A stretch of 64,000 bases of DNA from Carnegiea gigantea (taxonomy: Eukaryota > Streptophyta > Magnoliopsida > Caryophyllales > Cactaceae): positions 930,001 to 994,000 of the forward strand of contig JAKOGI010000109.1 of the NCBI GenBank assembly GCA_029747015.1. Direction: 5' to 3'. Within the stretch, counting starts at the first letter, position 1. Each line of letters opens with the position of its first letter. A program made the translations under genes and the position numbers. Shown piece by piece: positions 12,757 through 25,455 of this stretch. The notes below the pieces were generated by a model that did not search any database, was not told the DNA's origin, and saw only the letters and a program-made list of their open reading frames with translations.

Positions 12757-15289
12757 CAGATCAGGCATTACCTGATAGCATTGCGTGTGTTCAGATCAAT
12801 TAGCGGTGAAGGAGCTTTAGTTGCACAATTTTTGTCAACTCAGAAGGGCCCGAGTGGGGGATCTGTGCCAGTAGGCTTATACGATTGTTTTCTAGATGAC
12901 GTTCTCTCCTTTGGTTAGTCTTTAGGATTGAATTATCAGATATATTTGATGTATAATTGTAGCTGTATCAGGATTTACATTGTTTTGGGGCTGCTTTATA
13001 TGATTTAGTGGTACCCTAAAACAATGCTTGTACCATTAGCTTTAATATATTTGAACCATTTGTGCTTTACTTCTTGGTGATTCTTTCTGCTATGGAGTCA
13101 AAGTAGAGGTAGGATAGGGGTTGGGTCGGGGCAACCTAGTCCCATTGAACCGGGTTGGCGGGCTGGAACTCGTGAAGTCGCACAACCAGTTTTGGTAGAC
13201 AGCACAAGGGGGGTTGTGGGGTGGGGCGAGGTGGGGCAGGTTGAGTTGCTGGTTAAACAGGTTAACCAGTGTGATTACTGTTATATATCATTAAAATTTG
13301 TTTGAGTTGAAGCAAGCTCTGTGCTACAAGACAAAACGGGGCAAGTTGGCCAGCCCCGTAGCCTGTTCATTGCGTACCTGGGCCGGATTTGACACGGGGT
13401 GCACACGGGTACGCCTAGTTTAAAGCGGCTCAGGTCAGCTTCAGTCTCAAGTGCTTAACAGTTTACACCAAGCGTCCAATTGCATGTAGCACAAGGCGAT
13501 GACAAGTTATCTTTAAAATCGGTAATGTCTATTTAATTTCAAATGCTTGAGAAGAACTCCTTGTAGAACGATTGGCAAGTGGCATGAGGTATTGGAAGAA
13601 GGTAATGTATATAATACATTTGGGAGCGTGTACTTCCACTTATCACGTATAAATATTTTTTCAACGTGTATTTGTCATATAAACAACTTTTAATATGTGG
13701 TGCTGACGTAGCTTGTGAGAGTACGTACTCCTAGGAGTATGATACAAGATTTGTTGGAAGAAACCCTCCTCCTCGGAATACATTTCCCTTGTGAAATTGT
13801 GGCGCCCCAAGAGGCTTCATGCCTAAAATGATAAAGAAACATCCTTGGGTCAAATCCGGCCTTCTCATATATCAACACAAAAAGTGACACATGCATAAAA
13901 GACATCTCCTTTAATTGTTAATTATGAAGTTCAATGTTCAAATTTCAACATCTTTATCTGACGAGTTCTGAGCAACAATAGATATTTCATTTCAGTTTTC
14001 ATTGATGAAAATTAATGTTTAAACATAGTACATCGTCTGAAGAATAAGTACACTCATTAATTTAACCGTTGCAATATTTAATTTGAAATAGGACACTTAA
14101 AATAGTATACAATTACTTTGTAAAGTTCTAGAATATGGACTTTTTAATGCTCAAATTAACAGATCGAATCGCATAATTAAGACCTTTGTTCCAACTTGAT
14201 CATATTTGAGCTTGAGTTCCCAGCAACCAATGACAAAGTCAAAGTTATGGAGACAAAAAATGTCCGTTTCAGCCTAAAAATTTAGTTGTGCATGTCGATG
14301 AGTTGTCAATCTTATAATTTGCTCCAAAAGTCTTACCGTATGACTCAACAAGCCAAAATTAGGTCCAACAAGGCTTGGCTGGCTTTTTTAAAAAAAAATG
14401 AATTTATGAAAACCCAAAAAGCAAAAAAAAAAAAAAAAAAAAAAAAAGGAAAAAAAAAGAAAAGGGAAAACGGTTGGAGTAACTGCCGCGGACCAGGGTG
14501 AAGGGTCTTCATCTTTGCCAATAATCGTAGGAAGATTCCTGACAAAATGAAGGCCATTACCCATTTCATCTTCTCATGGTCGTCTCAGCATAGATATGAA
14601 ATTGATTACATATCTACTTAGCTTGCATTTTCTCCACCACTTGAGAGGCTGTCATCCAAATGCCATCCCACAGTCAATGCTCGTTCAGAATCGCAGTGGC
14701 ATACACATACAGTTCTTTGCAAAATTTTTATCAAGAGAATTTGCAGACACTAGGAATAGATCGAGCTCGAGACTCCTTCGTGGGAGGCAACATGTTCACC
14801 GCTACACTGGTTGTGTGCTCTTCTGTAAATAAGAACATAAACAAGAAAGCTTGTATAAAGAAGATACATAGTGTACTTGTTGATCCTATCAAAACGGGTT
14901 GAGAACATTGCGAGCACTGAACTTCAATTCTCTGGCATTTTTTGTATGAGAATGTGATTGCTTATGGACGTCAATATGTTATATATGTTCCTATCTCTTA
15001 TTCAATAAATAAGCTCACAGTATCAATCAGAAAAGTTGAAAGTCTATTAGTTTCAACGGCTAAGATTAGCAGTTAATAGTTCAGAGCAATTCGACTCTAG
15101 ATGATCTATATCTTGTGGCAAGATATCTCTTAGGTGTCCTGCTTTAACCTACATTAATATATTTTATAATTTAAAATCATCAAATTTTCAATAGTTACAA
15201 TTATTTCTCAACCATAAAGTTTTAGTGTTCATTGGTTATACCAACAGGTGCAACATAACTTCCTAATTGGATCAATGCAATCTGTGAAA
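12757..15289. other. U1A 3' UTR and intergenic sequence
   Basis: The first ~280 bases are probably U1A 3' UTR. From about 13090 to 13450 the sequence becomes G-rich, with irregular GGGT/GGGGC repeats (for example GGGTTGGGTCGGGGC near 13120). This resembles the degenerate GGGTCGG-type repeats found at some plant transposon ends, and it recalls the window end near 63740. Poly(A) runs occur near 14421-14447. No gene was recognised; the minus-strand frame at 13690-13905 has no identifiable domain. Confidence 0.45.
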
Positions 15290-18200
15290 ATGTCTTTTGG
15301 GGTTATGCATAAAAGGAGGTCTTTCCCCTTAAAAAAAAAAAAAAAAAAAAAAAAGACTGATCTGTGTATATAGTTTCTGTTTCTTGATGATCAAAACAGA
15401 ACCTCTGGATCCAATATCTTTTGGTTCTTGACTAATTAATTAGATCCAAGATCAACTTCTCAGGTTTAACCTGTTCATGGGTCTTAACCATGTCACTGTA
15501 ATTTGGACGCCTTTTGCTTCTTTCAATTACATTTTGTGTACAAAGACACCAATGATTCTCAAATGATGATGGGCTGCAATCCGATATTTGTAAAGAACAT
15601 TATTTTCATTAGTAGTTCGTACTACTTCACTTAAAGAACATAATAATTTTGATGTAGATGAGTCTCTACATTTGTTCTGCCTGTTAGGAATTGAACTAAG
15701 AATTCATTAATATGAGTTGGGTGAGTTGAGTCCTCTTAAAATATCCAAGGAATTTTGTGGACTGACGAGCAATTTATTAAGAGAAAAGCAGAGAGCTAGT
15801 TACGAGTTGGTGATTCAAATCAGATAGTTCTTCTTTGAATCTGCATTCTCTATTTTTTTTTTCCCCCCATTTTCAGAGCAAAAATGGCTCAATGTGAAGC
15901 TTCTGCGGATCAGATCAGCAATTTACCATGAATGTGATAGATAATATTATGCAATTTTTGCCGCTTCTTGATGCAGCAAGGATGAGCATCTTGTCCAAGA
16001 AGTGGAGAAGTAATTGGGTGTCAATTCCGCATGTGGTGTTTGATGATGAATTTGCTGAAGCCGTGCTTGGCGGTGATGATTGTAATGCTTACAAGTGGTC
16101 GAGCATCGTAAGTAATATACTCCAACTTCATGAGGGTTCCATAACTGAATTTTCTTTGAGCATTCCAGATTCGATATCTTCATTGTGTCCTGATATTAGT
16201 CCATGGATATCACTTGTTTCAAGTAAAGGTGTGAAAACCATTGCCATTGTGAACAAGGCTGACCTTATCACGTTGCCATGCCATCTCTTCTTTTGACAGC
16301 GGCAGGAAGATTTGATGCTTTATCACTATAGTATGGGTCCGCTTCCTCATTCCGGGGGTTTCAAGATCGTTTGAGCCTTTACCTTTGCAACATTGTGTTA
16401 TGAAGAAGTTATATTCAGGGACTTCATGGCCTGCTGCCTTGTACTGGAGACATTGACACTGATATGCTGTGTTCATGATCCCATTGTTATTGCAATGCCC
16501 AATCTATGAGTGTATTAGTTTCAAGAACACCTCAAGCCCTCTTTCATTGTCATTAGACTTGGGGAATGACCTGGAGATTATTGAAGGGGCAGCAGATATG
16601 ATCAAGTTCCTTGTTAGTTCCTGTAAACTTCAAAGGCTTTCCCTTTTTTGCAACTCTTGTCAGGTGAGATTAAAGGTACCTGTGTTATATTGAGTGTCAA
16701 ATTTGTGTCTTACATCTCCATTGTTTTTTCTGATCGAAGGCCTTGGCAAATAGTGGCATCTCAACAATTCTTCCGACACTATTTAAGCAGCTGAAAAATC
16801 TTAAGTTAGACATATACTGAAGAAGATCATATGGATGAGTTTTTGTGTGGCATTGGCCAGGTGCGAAGCTGTCTCAACATCGAGGAACTTGAGATCTCAT
16901 TGTCTCCGTATCAAAGCAGTCCCGATAAAGAGGAACTTGACAACTTGGTGAGTTACGTGCGCTTGTAAACATTATTTTAGTGAAAGATCTCAAAGCAAAC
17001 GAACGCAACTGCCCAAAAGATAACTTATTTTGGTTGGGGGAGGGGGCTAGGATTCTTAATCGTTGGTCTACAACGGAAGTGTAGAGTCTACTCCTGCTTC
17101 ACCTAATATTGGAGGGGCATTGCATCCCCTCTACTCCACGTCAAAGGAAATAAGTAGGGTCTTAGTGATATTTTGTAAGTAGTAAATCTCATCCATAAAT
17201 GTAGGAAAGTGAAGGTAAATTTGTTCATCCCATCATTTTCTTAGTCTAGGCTTTGAAGTGAATGGTTCATGTCCAACTAGCTTCTTTGTTGTTGTTTTCT
17301 TGTCATTGTTGTCCTCTAGCTTTCCTTGGCTAGTGATCATGAAGAAGGACTATTTCTATCAGTCACCTGTCTTGAGTTTTTACTGTACTACCAGAGTGCC
17401 TCCACCCCGTGCTTTCCCTGCTATAAGAAGCTCTATACTTTCAGCTACTGAAAGGTTTAGGGAGTTGACAATTTAAGAACTCTACCCTAAACAGACAGGG
17501 AGATAGTTTCCTTGGGAACCCTCCCTCTCATTCTCCTGAACTCCAGGGGAGAAAAGTTTGATTACCTGTTGATTCTGGATGTTGAGCATCTTTTTACCAT
17601 TTCAGAAGGTTAGTGAACTGGAATGCTTTGAATTGGGCATAAAGATAAATTCCTGATCCTTTGATAAAATTTCAATCCCAGCAGCATGGTGAGACTGACT
17701 CTGCAGAGCTTCAGCATTTTGACAATGACCCTGAGCATGCATTCAAACATCTGCACAGCATCTGTATAAGTAGTATCGGACTCATCACTGTCGAGCTGAA
17801 ATTGGTTTCGTATCTGCTTGCTTTCTCTCCATCGCTCATGCGACTGTCGTTCACTTGCAAATCTTGCCTGAAGGCTACTGCAAAATCACTGTTATATATA
17901 CAGATGCTGCAGTTTAAGAAAGCATCCCCAAAGGCAGAAATCGTAATATCTCAATTATGAGGTCTAGGCAGAGGGCTTAAGAGTTTACCTTACGGTACTA
18001 AAATACCAATGGCTTCACAGTTCCCTTGTCCCTCCCCCCCCCCCCCCCAAAAAAACAAAAAAAAAACCAAAAAAAATCCCTTTTTGGCTGCATAAAAGAA
18101 TATGCTCAGCTCACTTTCGTAGTTTCATTGTGATGGTAGGCGATGGGGGTGGTCGCCATTTGTAGTTGCCCTGTGGTGGGTGTCTCAGAACCTATATGAA

Positions 18201-19165
18201 CACATTTTAATTGAAGATGGACTACTGAGAGAATTTTCTCATTACATATTTTCTTCTTTCACAAGATTTGGATAAGACATTGATGATATGAAATAAGTGT
18301 TAGACCACTTAAACTAACTTATGTTGATAAACCAAATTACCTCTCCAAATAACAACCCCCAATTAATATGCAATCCGAAAGCTCCCTCCCCCCCCCCCCT
18401 CCCAAAAAAAAATTGAGGTGAGCTGTGCCAAGTATGTTATGTTGAAGGAGAGTGTAGCTATTTATTTCAATATATAAACGTATGAATAGACTGTTTATAA
18501 GTATATGAAAACCTGACAAAAAAGAAATTCAAAGCTTTTTTACAAATTTTTGGACTAATTTACAAATTTTGAGATTCTCAACAAATTAAGAATCTTTCTA
18601 AAAGTTTGAGGATTGTATTATAAATCTCAAATTCCAACTGAATTTATAATGTCTTTTTGTAAATTTTTGAGCATACACGACTATGTAGATGAAGCGAATA
18701 TAGCCATTGACCTAAGCTTTCTTAACCAAATTTCAAAACCCCACAAATGAATGTTAAAGACATTAACAGTCAAATACAACAACTTGATAATCTAACTTAA
18801 CCTAATTTCTATAATAATCATTGTTTCATTGTTCTCTGAGAATTACTCCAAGAATGACATAGATGGAGGAGAAGAGAGATAGATAGACAAGAAAGGAGAC
18901 ACAGAGAAGATGACGACAGTTTTTTTTGTCCAAAAAAGGTCGCTTTTTAATTAAAGATGTACACTTTTTAAGTTTATAAAATATCATGTAGTATTTATTA
19001 TTATTGTGAAAATTTTAATCAGCAAAATGCTGTAAATGTCTTCAATGATCACTAATATGGATGCTTCTGAATCCTGACAGGGGGAGGGAGGGGAAGTTTG
19101 TGTCCATCTCCCACACCTGAGGCAACCCCTGTTCTTATCCAATAGGTTAAGGGGTGAGAAGGAAT
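15290..19165 (+). repeat. Segmental duplication, copy 1
   Basis: This segment aligns in order with 21080-25455. Shared landmarks are TATATAGTTTCTGTTTC at about 15369 and 21136, the F-box pseudogene exons, the 3' flank beginning ATTTTCTCATTACATATTTT at about 18233 and 24379, and GAATCACTAATATGG-like sequence near 19050 and 25345 with the following CCAATAGGTTAAG motif. Boundaries are approximate. Copy 1 lacks the two insertions seen in copy 2 and so supplies their empty sites. Confidence 0.8.
15884..17960 (+). pseudogene. F-box/FBD/LRR-type protein pseudogene, copy 1
   Basis: The family encodes substrate receptors of SCF ubiquitin ligases. From the ATG at 15884 the frame runs into a stop at the F-box itself. 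Compared with copy 2, a one-base loss near 15928 explains the break. The next frame (15928-16296) continues with the F-box end (VIDNIMQFLPLLDAARMSILSKKWRSNW) and a leucine-rich stretch, stopping after LPCHLFF. Later exon-like pieces are broken too: about 16300-16660, 16740-16960 (frameshifts), and 17673-17960, the last resembling the FBD-side C-terminus and ending ASPKAEIVISQL. GT/AG borders appear kept between the pieces. The multiple independent lesions indicate a dead gene. Confidence 0.8.
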
Positions 19166-21079
19166 TGATAATGAATTGGCTCGCATCAACTGAGGAACCT
19201 AGGTCCTGTATTTATATCAGTAGACACATCTAGGGTTTACAAAGATTCACAAAAATTATATACATATTTTTGACTATATAATATCCTCTATTACGCCCCT
19301 TTAATCTGAACGAAGGGATCCACAGATAGAATAAACTTCAAAAAGAGAAAATGTTGCACATGTAGAGACTCGTTGTAGTTAAGTGAGAACATAAGGGACA
19401 ACAAGATCGCCATAAGAGACTCATTCACGAACAAAATGATAATCCACCTTGATGTGCTTATTGCGCTCGTGGAGCACACGATTGGTTGTAATGTTATTAA
19501 TGTATGTGGCAGAGATGTTATAGATTTATCTGACGACTAAATTATGTCTACCATGATATATAAACAAGGTTACCCATGTTTACAAGTACTCAAATGTTGA
19601 CCCGCAAAATACCATTATCACCCTTTGTCAATATGACCACCAATTTTTATAACATCCTCGCCTGTTCCCTGAACACATCATTGTCTGTCCACTACCATTG
19701 TCTCACTCGTATGATACACGACCCTCACTATATTTCCATTCAATTACAATTATACAACAACGATACCCCTACTACCGTGGTATACACACAACATAATCGT
19801 GGCATACATATATGTCCACACAATTACGATTCACAAGAACAACAACTATGACAACAAGCACATTTTACTAACACCTAAATAAAATTTACCACCACTTCAT
19901 ACGACAAGCCTATTGTATACCCAAGTACTTGGCTCGGTCTACCCATCTGGATATTCAATAAATATGTCATACTAACTGGTGATATGAGTAAAATGAGCTT
20001 GTTGCCATTATTGTTGCTATTGTGAATGGTAATTCGCAGGGTATTTATGTATGCTACGATATTATTCAGTCTACCATGGTATTAGGGTGGCCTTTGTTGT
20101 GTATTCCAAAATACATGGGGGTATACTGACAATCCATCATGGTTTCATCAAAGGCAGACATAAGAAAGAAGAAAATAATTTCCCAATTGCAAAACGTAAA
20201 TGCACCTACAGCTCCATCAGCATTGACGTACTCAAACAAGATGTTGGACATTTTTTAATTAATTCGGGGATTGACAATCACTTACCTAAAATTCAATCTT
20301 AAGCGACCCGTTTAGGGGCTAAATGATGCGTTTTTTTGAGGTGTTATACGATCTCCTTCTTCTCTTCATATAGATACCCTGTTCCCTTTCACCAGCACCC
20401 CATCCTCCTTTTGATCTATGTTGTTTCTGCTGCTCTTCTTCTTCTCTATGTTCTCTGCTGCTCTTCCGCTTCCTTACTTTCTCTCTCTACCATGCCCTAT
20501 TATCGCTCTACACAGTGCCACTTATGAATGGAAATAAGAAGCTTGGATTTCCCATTGAATATCTGCTTCACTCTCTTTCTACAGTGCCAAACTAAGCCCC
20601 CTACTTCACTATGAACATTTTGGTAATTCAACATTATATTAAAATTTTTCTCACTTATTTTTCCCTCCAAATCCAACACCAAGTTGATGTAAAAGATATT
20701 GGTTTGTTGCAAATCATTTAATTTCAAGTATCTTTGTAAACTTCCCTCTCAGGAAATAGAAGGAATGATGATGAAAAGAACAGCCCCTTAAATGGCTGAA
20801 TATAGGTGAAGAGATTCTTTTTCCCGCTGGCAGAGCACCTGGATGGAGGCCATTACAATCATTGTGAAGGTAATCTCCCTTCCCTTGTTCTTCTTTCAGA
20901 AAAATGGAACACCCGGAGAATGGCGAAGGATAGAATCGCCTTCTTTCAGAAAAATTGAGGGTTTAAGACTGGAATTGTGAATTGCTGCATGAAATTGGGA
21001 TGGAATTTCAACATCTAATGCGATGTTTGGTTTAATGTTGGTTGCATTTATATGCAACCAACAGAAGCTCTCAGAGTTT
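19166..21079. other. Spacer between the two duplicated segments
   Basis: About 1.9 kb separates the two F-box segments. It contains a Ty1-copia RNase H fragment on the minus strand (19285-19480). The remainder is AT-rich with no gene recognised. Short frames at 19576-19851 and 20051-20302 show no domain. Confidence 0.5.
19285..19480 (-). pseudogene. Ty1-copia RNase H fragment
   Basis: On the minus strand, sequence ending at about 19478 reads HERNKHIKVDYHFVRE. This is the very conserved block near the end of Ty1-copia polyproteins; the plus-strand element at 58185-63387 has HERTKHIELDYHFVRE at the same place. Downstream coding is broken by a stop soon after and only weakly resembles the family. 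No LTRs were found around it, so this is an isolated relic. Confidence 0.6.
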
Positions 21080-21453
21080 TTGTATGCATAGAAGAAGGTT
21101 TTTCCCTTTAAAAAAATAAAATAAAATGATCACTGTATATAGTTTCTGTTTCCTGAATCTTGATGATCAAAGCAAAACCTTCTGATCCGGTCAGTTGGTG
21201 CATAGAAGAAATTGCCACTGATTTTCAAATGATGATGTGGCTATCTATGGGTTACTTCTGTGAGACTGGGTACCCTTTTGCTTCCACTTTGTGTGATTGC
21301 CTGAACAATCAGTTGGTACATTTTGATGTTTGTGTAGAAAATTATGGTCATACTTGAGCGTCAAACTTTGTTAGTACTATTCCACTAAAACAACATAATA
21401 GTTTTTGATGTAGATGAGCCTAGATTTGGTCTGTCTATCAGGAGTTGAACTAA

Positions 21454-21640
21454 GGCCCTGTTCTTTTCGCGGATCAATTTTAAAATACCAACCTCAACCC
21501 ACTTCAACCTACTTCTACTATTTTAACCAAGTTCAATTTATCACTTTAACCTACTTCAACCCACTTCAACCTACTTCAACCTATCTCAATCTACTGCACT
21601 CTTTTACCCATCCCAATTTACCTACGAAAAGAACAGGCCC
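21454..21640. mobile_element. Tourist-like MITE (PIF/Harbinger type)
   Basis: A 187-bp element with terminal inverted repeats: left end GGCCCTGTTCTTTTCG, right end (reverse complement) GGGCCTGTTCTTTTCG. It is flanked by a 3-bp TAA duplication at 21451-21453 and 21641-21643. The paralogous position in segment copy 1 (15691-15702, GAACTAAGAATTC) has a single TAA and no insert, so the insertion and its borders are confirmed by an empty site. The interior is CAACC-rich and non-coding, so a PIF/Harbinger transposase would have to act in trans. Confidence 0.85.
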
Positions 21641-21833
21641 TAAGAATCCAAAAATTTGAGTTTGGAAAGTTGAATTCTCTTCAGTAGTCCAAGGAATTTT
21701 GTGGACTAATTAGAGTGAAAAACAACTCATCCAGAGAAAAACAAGAGAGCTAGTCATGAGTTGTTTATTCGAATTGAATCAGTGCTTCTTCTTTTAATCT
21801 GAATTTTGTACTTTCTTCATTTTCAGAGCAATC

Positions 21834-23910
21834 ATGGATCAACATGAAGCTGCTACAGATCAAGTGATTTACCCTCAAATGTGATCGATAATATTATGCT
21901 ACATTTGCCGCTTCTTGATGCAGCAAAAATGAGTGTCTTGTCCAAGAAGTAGAGAAGCAATTGGGTGTCACTTCCTTAGCTGGTATTTGATTATAAATTT
22001 GCTAAAACTGTGCTTGCCAATGATGATTATAATGCTTACAAGTGGTCCAGCATCATCAGTAATATACTCCTACTTCATGAGGGTTCCATAATTGAATTTT
22101 CTTTGACTATTCCATGTTCGATATCTTCATTGTATCCCGATATTAGTCCAGGGATATCACTTGTTTCAAGTAAAGGTGTGAAAACCCTTTCCATTATGAA
22201 CGAGGATGAACCTCTTATCACATTGCCATCCCAGCTGTTCTTTTGTGCCCGCCTGGAAGATTTGACGCTTCTGTACTATGGATCCTCTTCCTTGTTTTAC
22301 GGGTTTCAGAAATCTTTTGAGCCTTGATCTCTGCGACGTTTTGTTTGAAGATGTTACATTCAGGGACTTCATGGCCTGCTGCCCTGTACTGGAGACATTG
22401 AGAGTGACAGGCTGCCATATTCGTGATCCCATTGTTATTGATTCGCCTATCTGAAGAACCTAACTTTCATTGGTGCATATGAGTGTATCAGTTTCAAGAA
22501 TGCCCCAAGCCTTCTTTCACTGTTGGTATATTTAGTGGTTGACTTGAAGATTATCGAAGGGGCAGTAGATATGATCAAGTTCCTTGTTGGTTCCTGTAAA
22601 CTTCAAAGGCTTTGCCTCTTTTCTGAAGCTTGTGAGGTGAGATTAAAGGTTCCTATGTTGTATTGAGTTTCCAACATGTGTCTTACATCTTAATTATTTT
22701 GTCTGATCAAAGGTCTTGGCAAATAGTGGCATCTCAACAATTCTGCCGACAACATTTAAGCAGCTGAAAATTCTCAAGTTATCTATTGCCGAAGATCATA
22801 TGGATGGGTTTTTGTGTGGCTTTGGCATAGTGCGAAGCTGTCTCAACATCGAGGAACTTGAGATCAGATTGTGTATGTATCAAAGAAGTCCCAGTAAAGA
22901 GGAACTCAACAACTTCGTGAGTTACCTGAGCTTGTAAAGATTATTTTGGTTGAGGGGTTAGGATTCCCAATTGTCTTTCTATAACTGAAATGGAAAGTCT
23001 ATTCCTGTTTCACCTCAGATTGGAGGGGTGTTGCATCCCTGGTTCTTCACGTCAAGAAATAAAGAGGGTCTTAGTGGTGTTTTGTATTTGGTAAACATCA
23101 TCCATAATTATATGAAGGTGAAGGTGAATTTGTTCATCCCATCATTTTCTTAGTTTAGATATGCAACTAGCTTTAACGTTATTATTTTCTTGTCATTGTT
23201 TTTCTCTTGCTTTGTCTCTTGGAATCAGCCTCTCAACGGGCAGTCATGCCAGTTAAGGTAAGATTGCCTACATTTGGATCTCCCCAGACCCCGTGAAAGC
23301 AGGACCCACACTAGGAGGAGGTGGTGGTGGTGGTGGTGGTGGTGGTGGCGGTGTTTTTCTCTTGCTTTCATTGGCCAGTGATCATGAAGAAAGACAATTC
23401 CTTTTAGTCACCTGTCTTGAGTTTTATTGTATTACCATTACTAGAATGCCCCCAGCCCCTTCTTTCATTGCAATAAGAAGCTCTGTACTTATTCGCCAAC
23501 AGCTAGGTTTAGGTAGTTCATGATTTATGAACTTTACCCAAATCAGGGAGGGAGATAGTTTCTTTCAGAACCCTCCCTCTCATTCTCCTGGGGAGAAAAG
23601 TCGATCACCTGTTGCTTTCGGATGTTTGAGCATCGTTTCACCATTTCAGAAGTTGGTACAAACTGGGATGCTTGGAATTGGGCATGAAGATAAATTTCTG
23701 ATCCTTTGATTAAATTTCAATCCCAGGAACATGGTGAGACCGACTCCCTGGAGCTTGAGCATTTTGACAATGACCCTGAGTGTGCATTCAACCATCTGTG
23801 CAAAATTTATATCAGGAGGATGGGACTCGTCAGTGTAGAGCTGAAATTGATCTGCTTGCTTTCTCTCCATTGCTCGTGTGACTGTTATTCACTTGCAAAT
23901 CTGACCTGAA
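21834..23910 (+). pseudogene. F-box/FBD/LRR-type protein pseudogene, copy 2
   Basis: Paralogue of the pseudogene at 15884-17960. The F-box exon starts at ATG 21834 but loses about five bases just before the F-box core, and an in-frame TAG replaces a conserved Trp codon near 21951. The 22010-22327 frame keeps the leucine-rich part (ISLVSSKGVKTLSIMNEDEP, LPSQLFFCARLEDLTLLYYG). Exon 3 (about 22713-22937) is still fully open: VLANSGISTILPTTFKQLK through SYLSL. The last exon-like piece (about 23727-23910) is truncated by a frameshift compared with copy 1. The lesions differ from those of copy 1, so inactivation was separate. Confidence 0.8.
23197..23368 (+). mobile_element. RTE-LINE 3' fragment (or SINE) with GGT tail and 17-bp target duplication
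   Basis: The inserted sequence, 23214-23351, matches the 3' end of the RTE element at 870-3605 (CTTGGAATCA, AAGGTAAGATTGCCTACAT, CCCCAGACCCC, AGGACCCACACT). It ends in about nine GGT units. It is bracketed by direct repeats TGTTTTTCTCTTGCTTT at 23197-23213 and 23352-23368. Segment copy 1 has the uninterrupted site near 17300-17335. At 138 bp it is either a severely 5'-truncated LINE copy or a SINE that shares the LINE tail. Confidence 0.85.
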
Positions 23911-25455
23911 TGCTACTGCAAAACCACAGTTGCATAGACAGATGCTGCAGTTTAAGAGAGCATCGCCAAAGGCAGAAATCGTGAATCTCAATTGTGAAGT
24001 CTAGGCAGAGGGCTCAAGAGTTTACCTTATGGTACCAAAATGCCAATGGTTTTCTCAGTTCCCCTTGTCTCTCCCCTCCTTTTTAGGCTACATAAAAGAG
24101 TATTCTTAGTTCACTTTCATTCTGATGGTAGGCGAAGGGGTGGTCACCGCTTGTATTTACGCTATGGTGTCTCAGAAGTCAGAACCTCCATGAGCACAGG
24201 TCTCATGAAGTCTTGCTGTCCCGTGATGTTTATCTGAAGTTAATTTTGACTTTTGGTTGTGTTGGAATTTAAATCTAACGTCCATGGTTATAGATCATTA
24301 CAAAATGAAAGATAATTACTTTTTCTGGGAGGGTATTTGATCATCCATTTTTTGATTGGAGAGGGACTACTGTTGGAATTTTCTCATTACATATTTTCTT
24401 CATTCATAAGATTCGGATGTGAGACTTTGATTATATGGAATAAGTGTAGGATCACTTGAAATAACTTATATTGATAAAATAATTACCTCTCTAAGTAACA
24501 ATCCCCAATTAGCATGCCCAAAATTAGTCCCAAAGCCCTCCCCAAAAAAAACCCCCTCAAATTTTTAGGGGAGTGTGATAACCTGGTGTGCCGAGTATGC
24601 TATCTTGGGGGAGATGGTAGTTATTTATTTCAATGTATAAACATATGAGTGGACAGTTTATAAATCTTTGGAAATTTAGTGTAAAAAGAAATTTAGAATC
24701 TTTTTACAGATATCATGACTAATTTACAAATTCTAAGATTCCGACAAATTAAGAAATCTTTATAAGAATTTGAGCCCTCTATCATATATCTCAAATGTCA
24801 ACTGAATTTTTTCATGTCTTTTTGTAAATTTTCGAGCATATACGAATATGTAGATGAAGTGAACATAGCCATTGACCTAAACCATTAACCTAAGCTTTCT
24901 TTTTTCGTACCAAAAGGCCACGGTCAAACTTTTCAAAGCACTCACATATGAATGTTAAAGAGATTAATGGTCTTTGCTCCACTTTGGTTCCATTGTTTTA
25001 TAACCTAGCTTAACCCAATCTCTGTAATAATCATTGTGTCACCATGGAGCTTGAGTCATGCCTCGTCAAACACACCAACCTTTTAATCTGACTTAACCTA
25101 ATTTCTATAACAATCATTGTTCCATTGTTTTATGAGGGTTACTCCAACAATGACAGAGATAAAGGAGTAGAGAGATAGAGAGACAAGAAAGGAGATAGAG
25201 AGAGTAAAAGATGAAGATAGTTTTTATCCATAAAAGAGTTCCTTTTTTAAATAGACATCTACAGTCTTTAAGTATATGAAGTATCAAGGAGTCATTACTA
25301 TAAAAGTTTTAATCAGTAAAACACTATAGTTAAATGTCTTCATGAATCACTAATATGGATGCTTCTGAGTCCTGACGCATTGTAGGGGTTGGCTCGTGTC
25401 CATCTCTCACACCCGAGGTAGCCCTTGTTCTCATCCAATAGGTTAAGAGGGTTTG

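Larger units (their letters stand above)
21080..25455 (+). repeat. Segmental duplication, copy 2
   Basis: Second copy of the segment at 15290-19165, in the same orientation, about 5.8 kb downstream. It is longer partly because of a 187-bp Tourist-like MITE (21454-21640) and an RTE 3' fragment with a GGT tail (23214-23351), neither of which is in copy 1. Other small indels separate the copies, showing substantial age. Confidence 0.8.
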
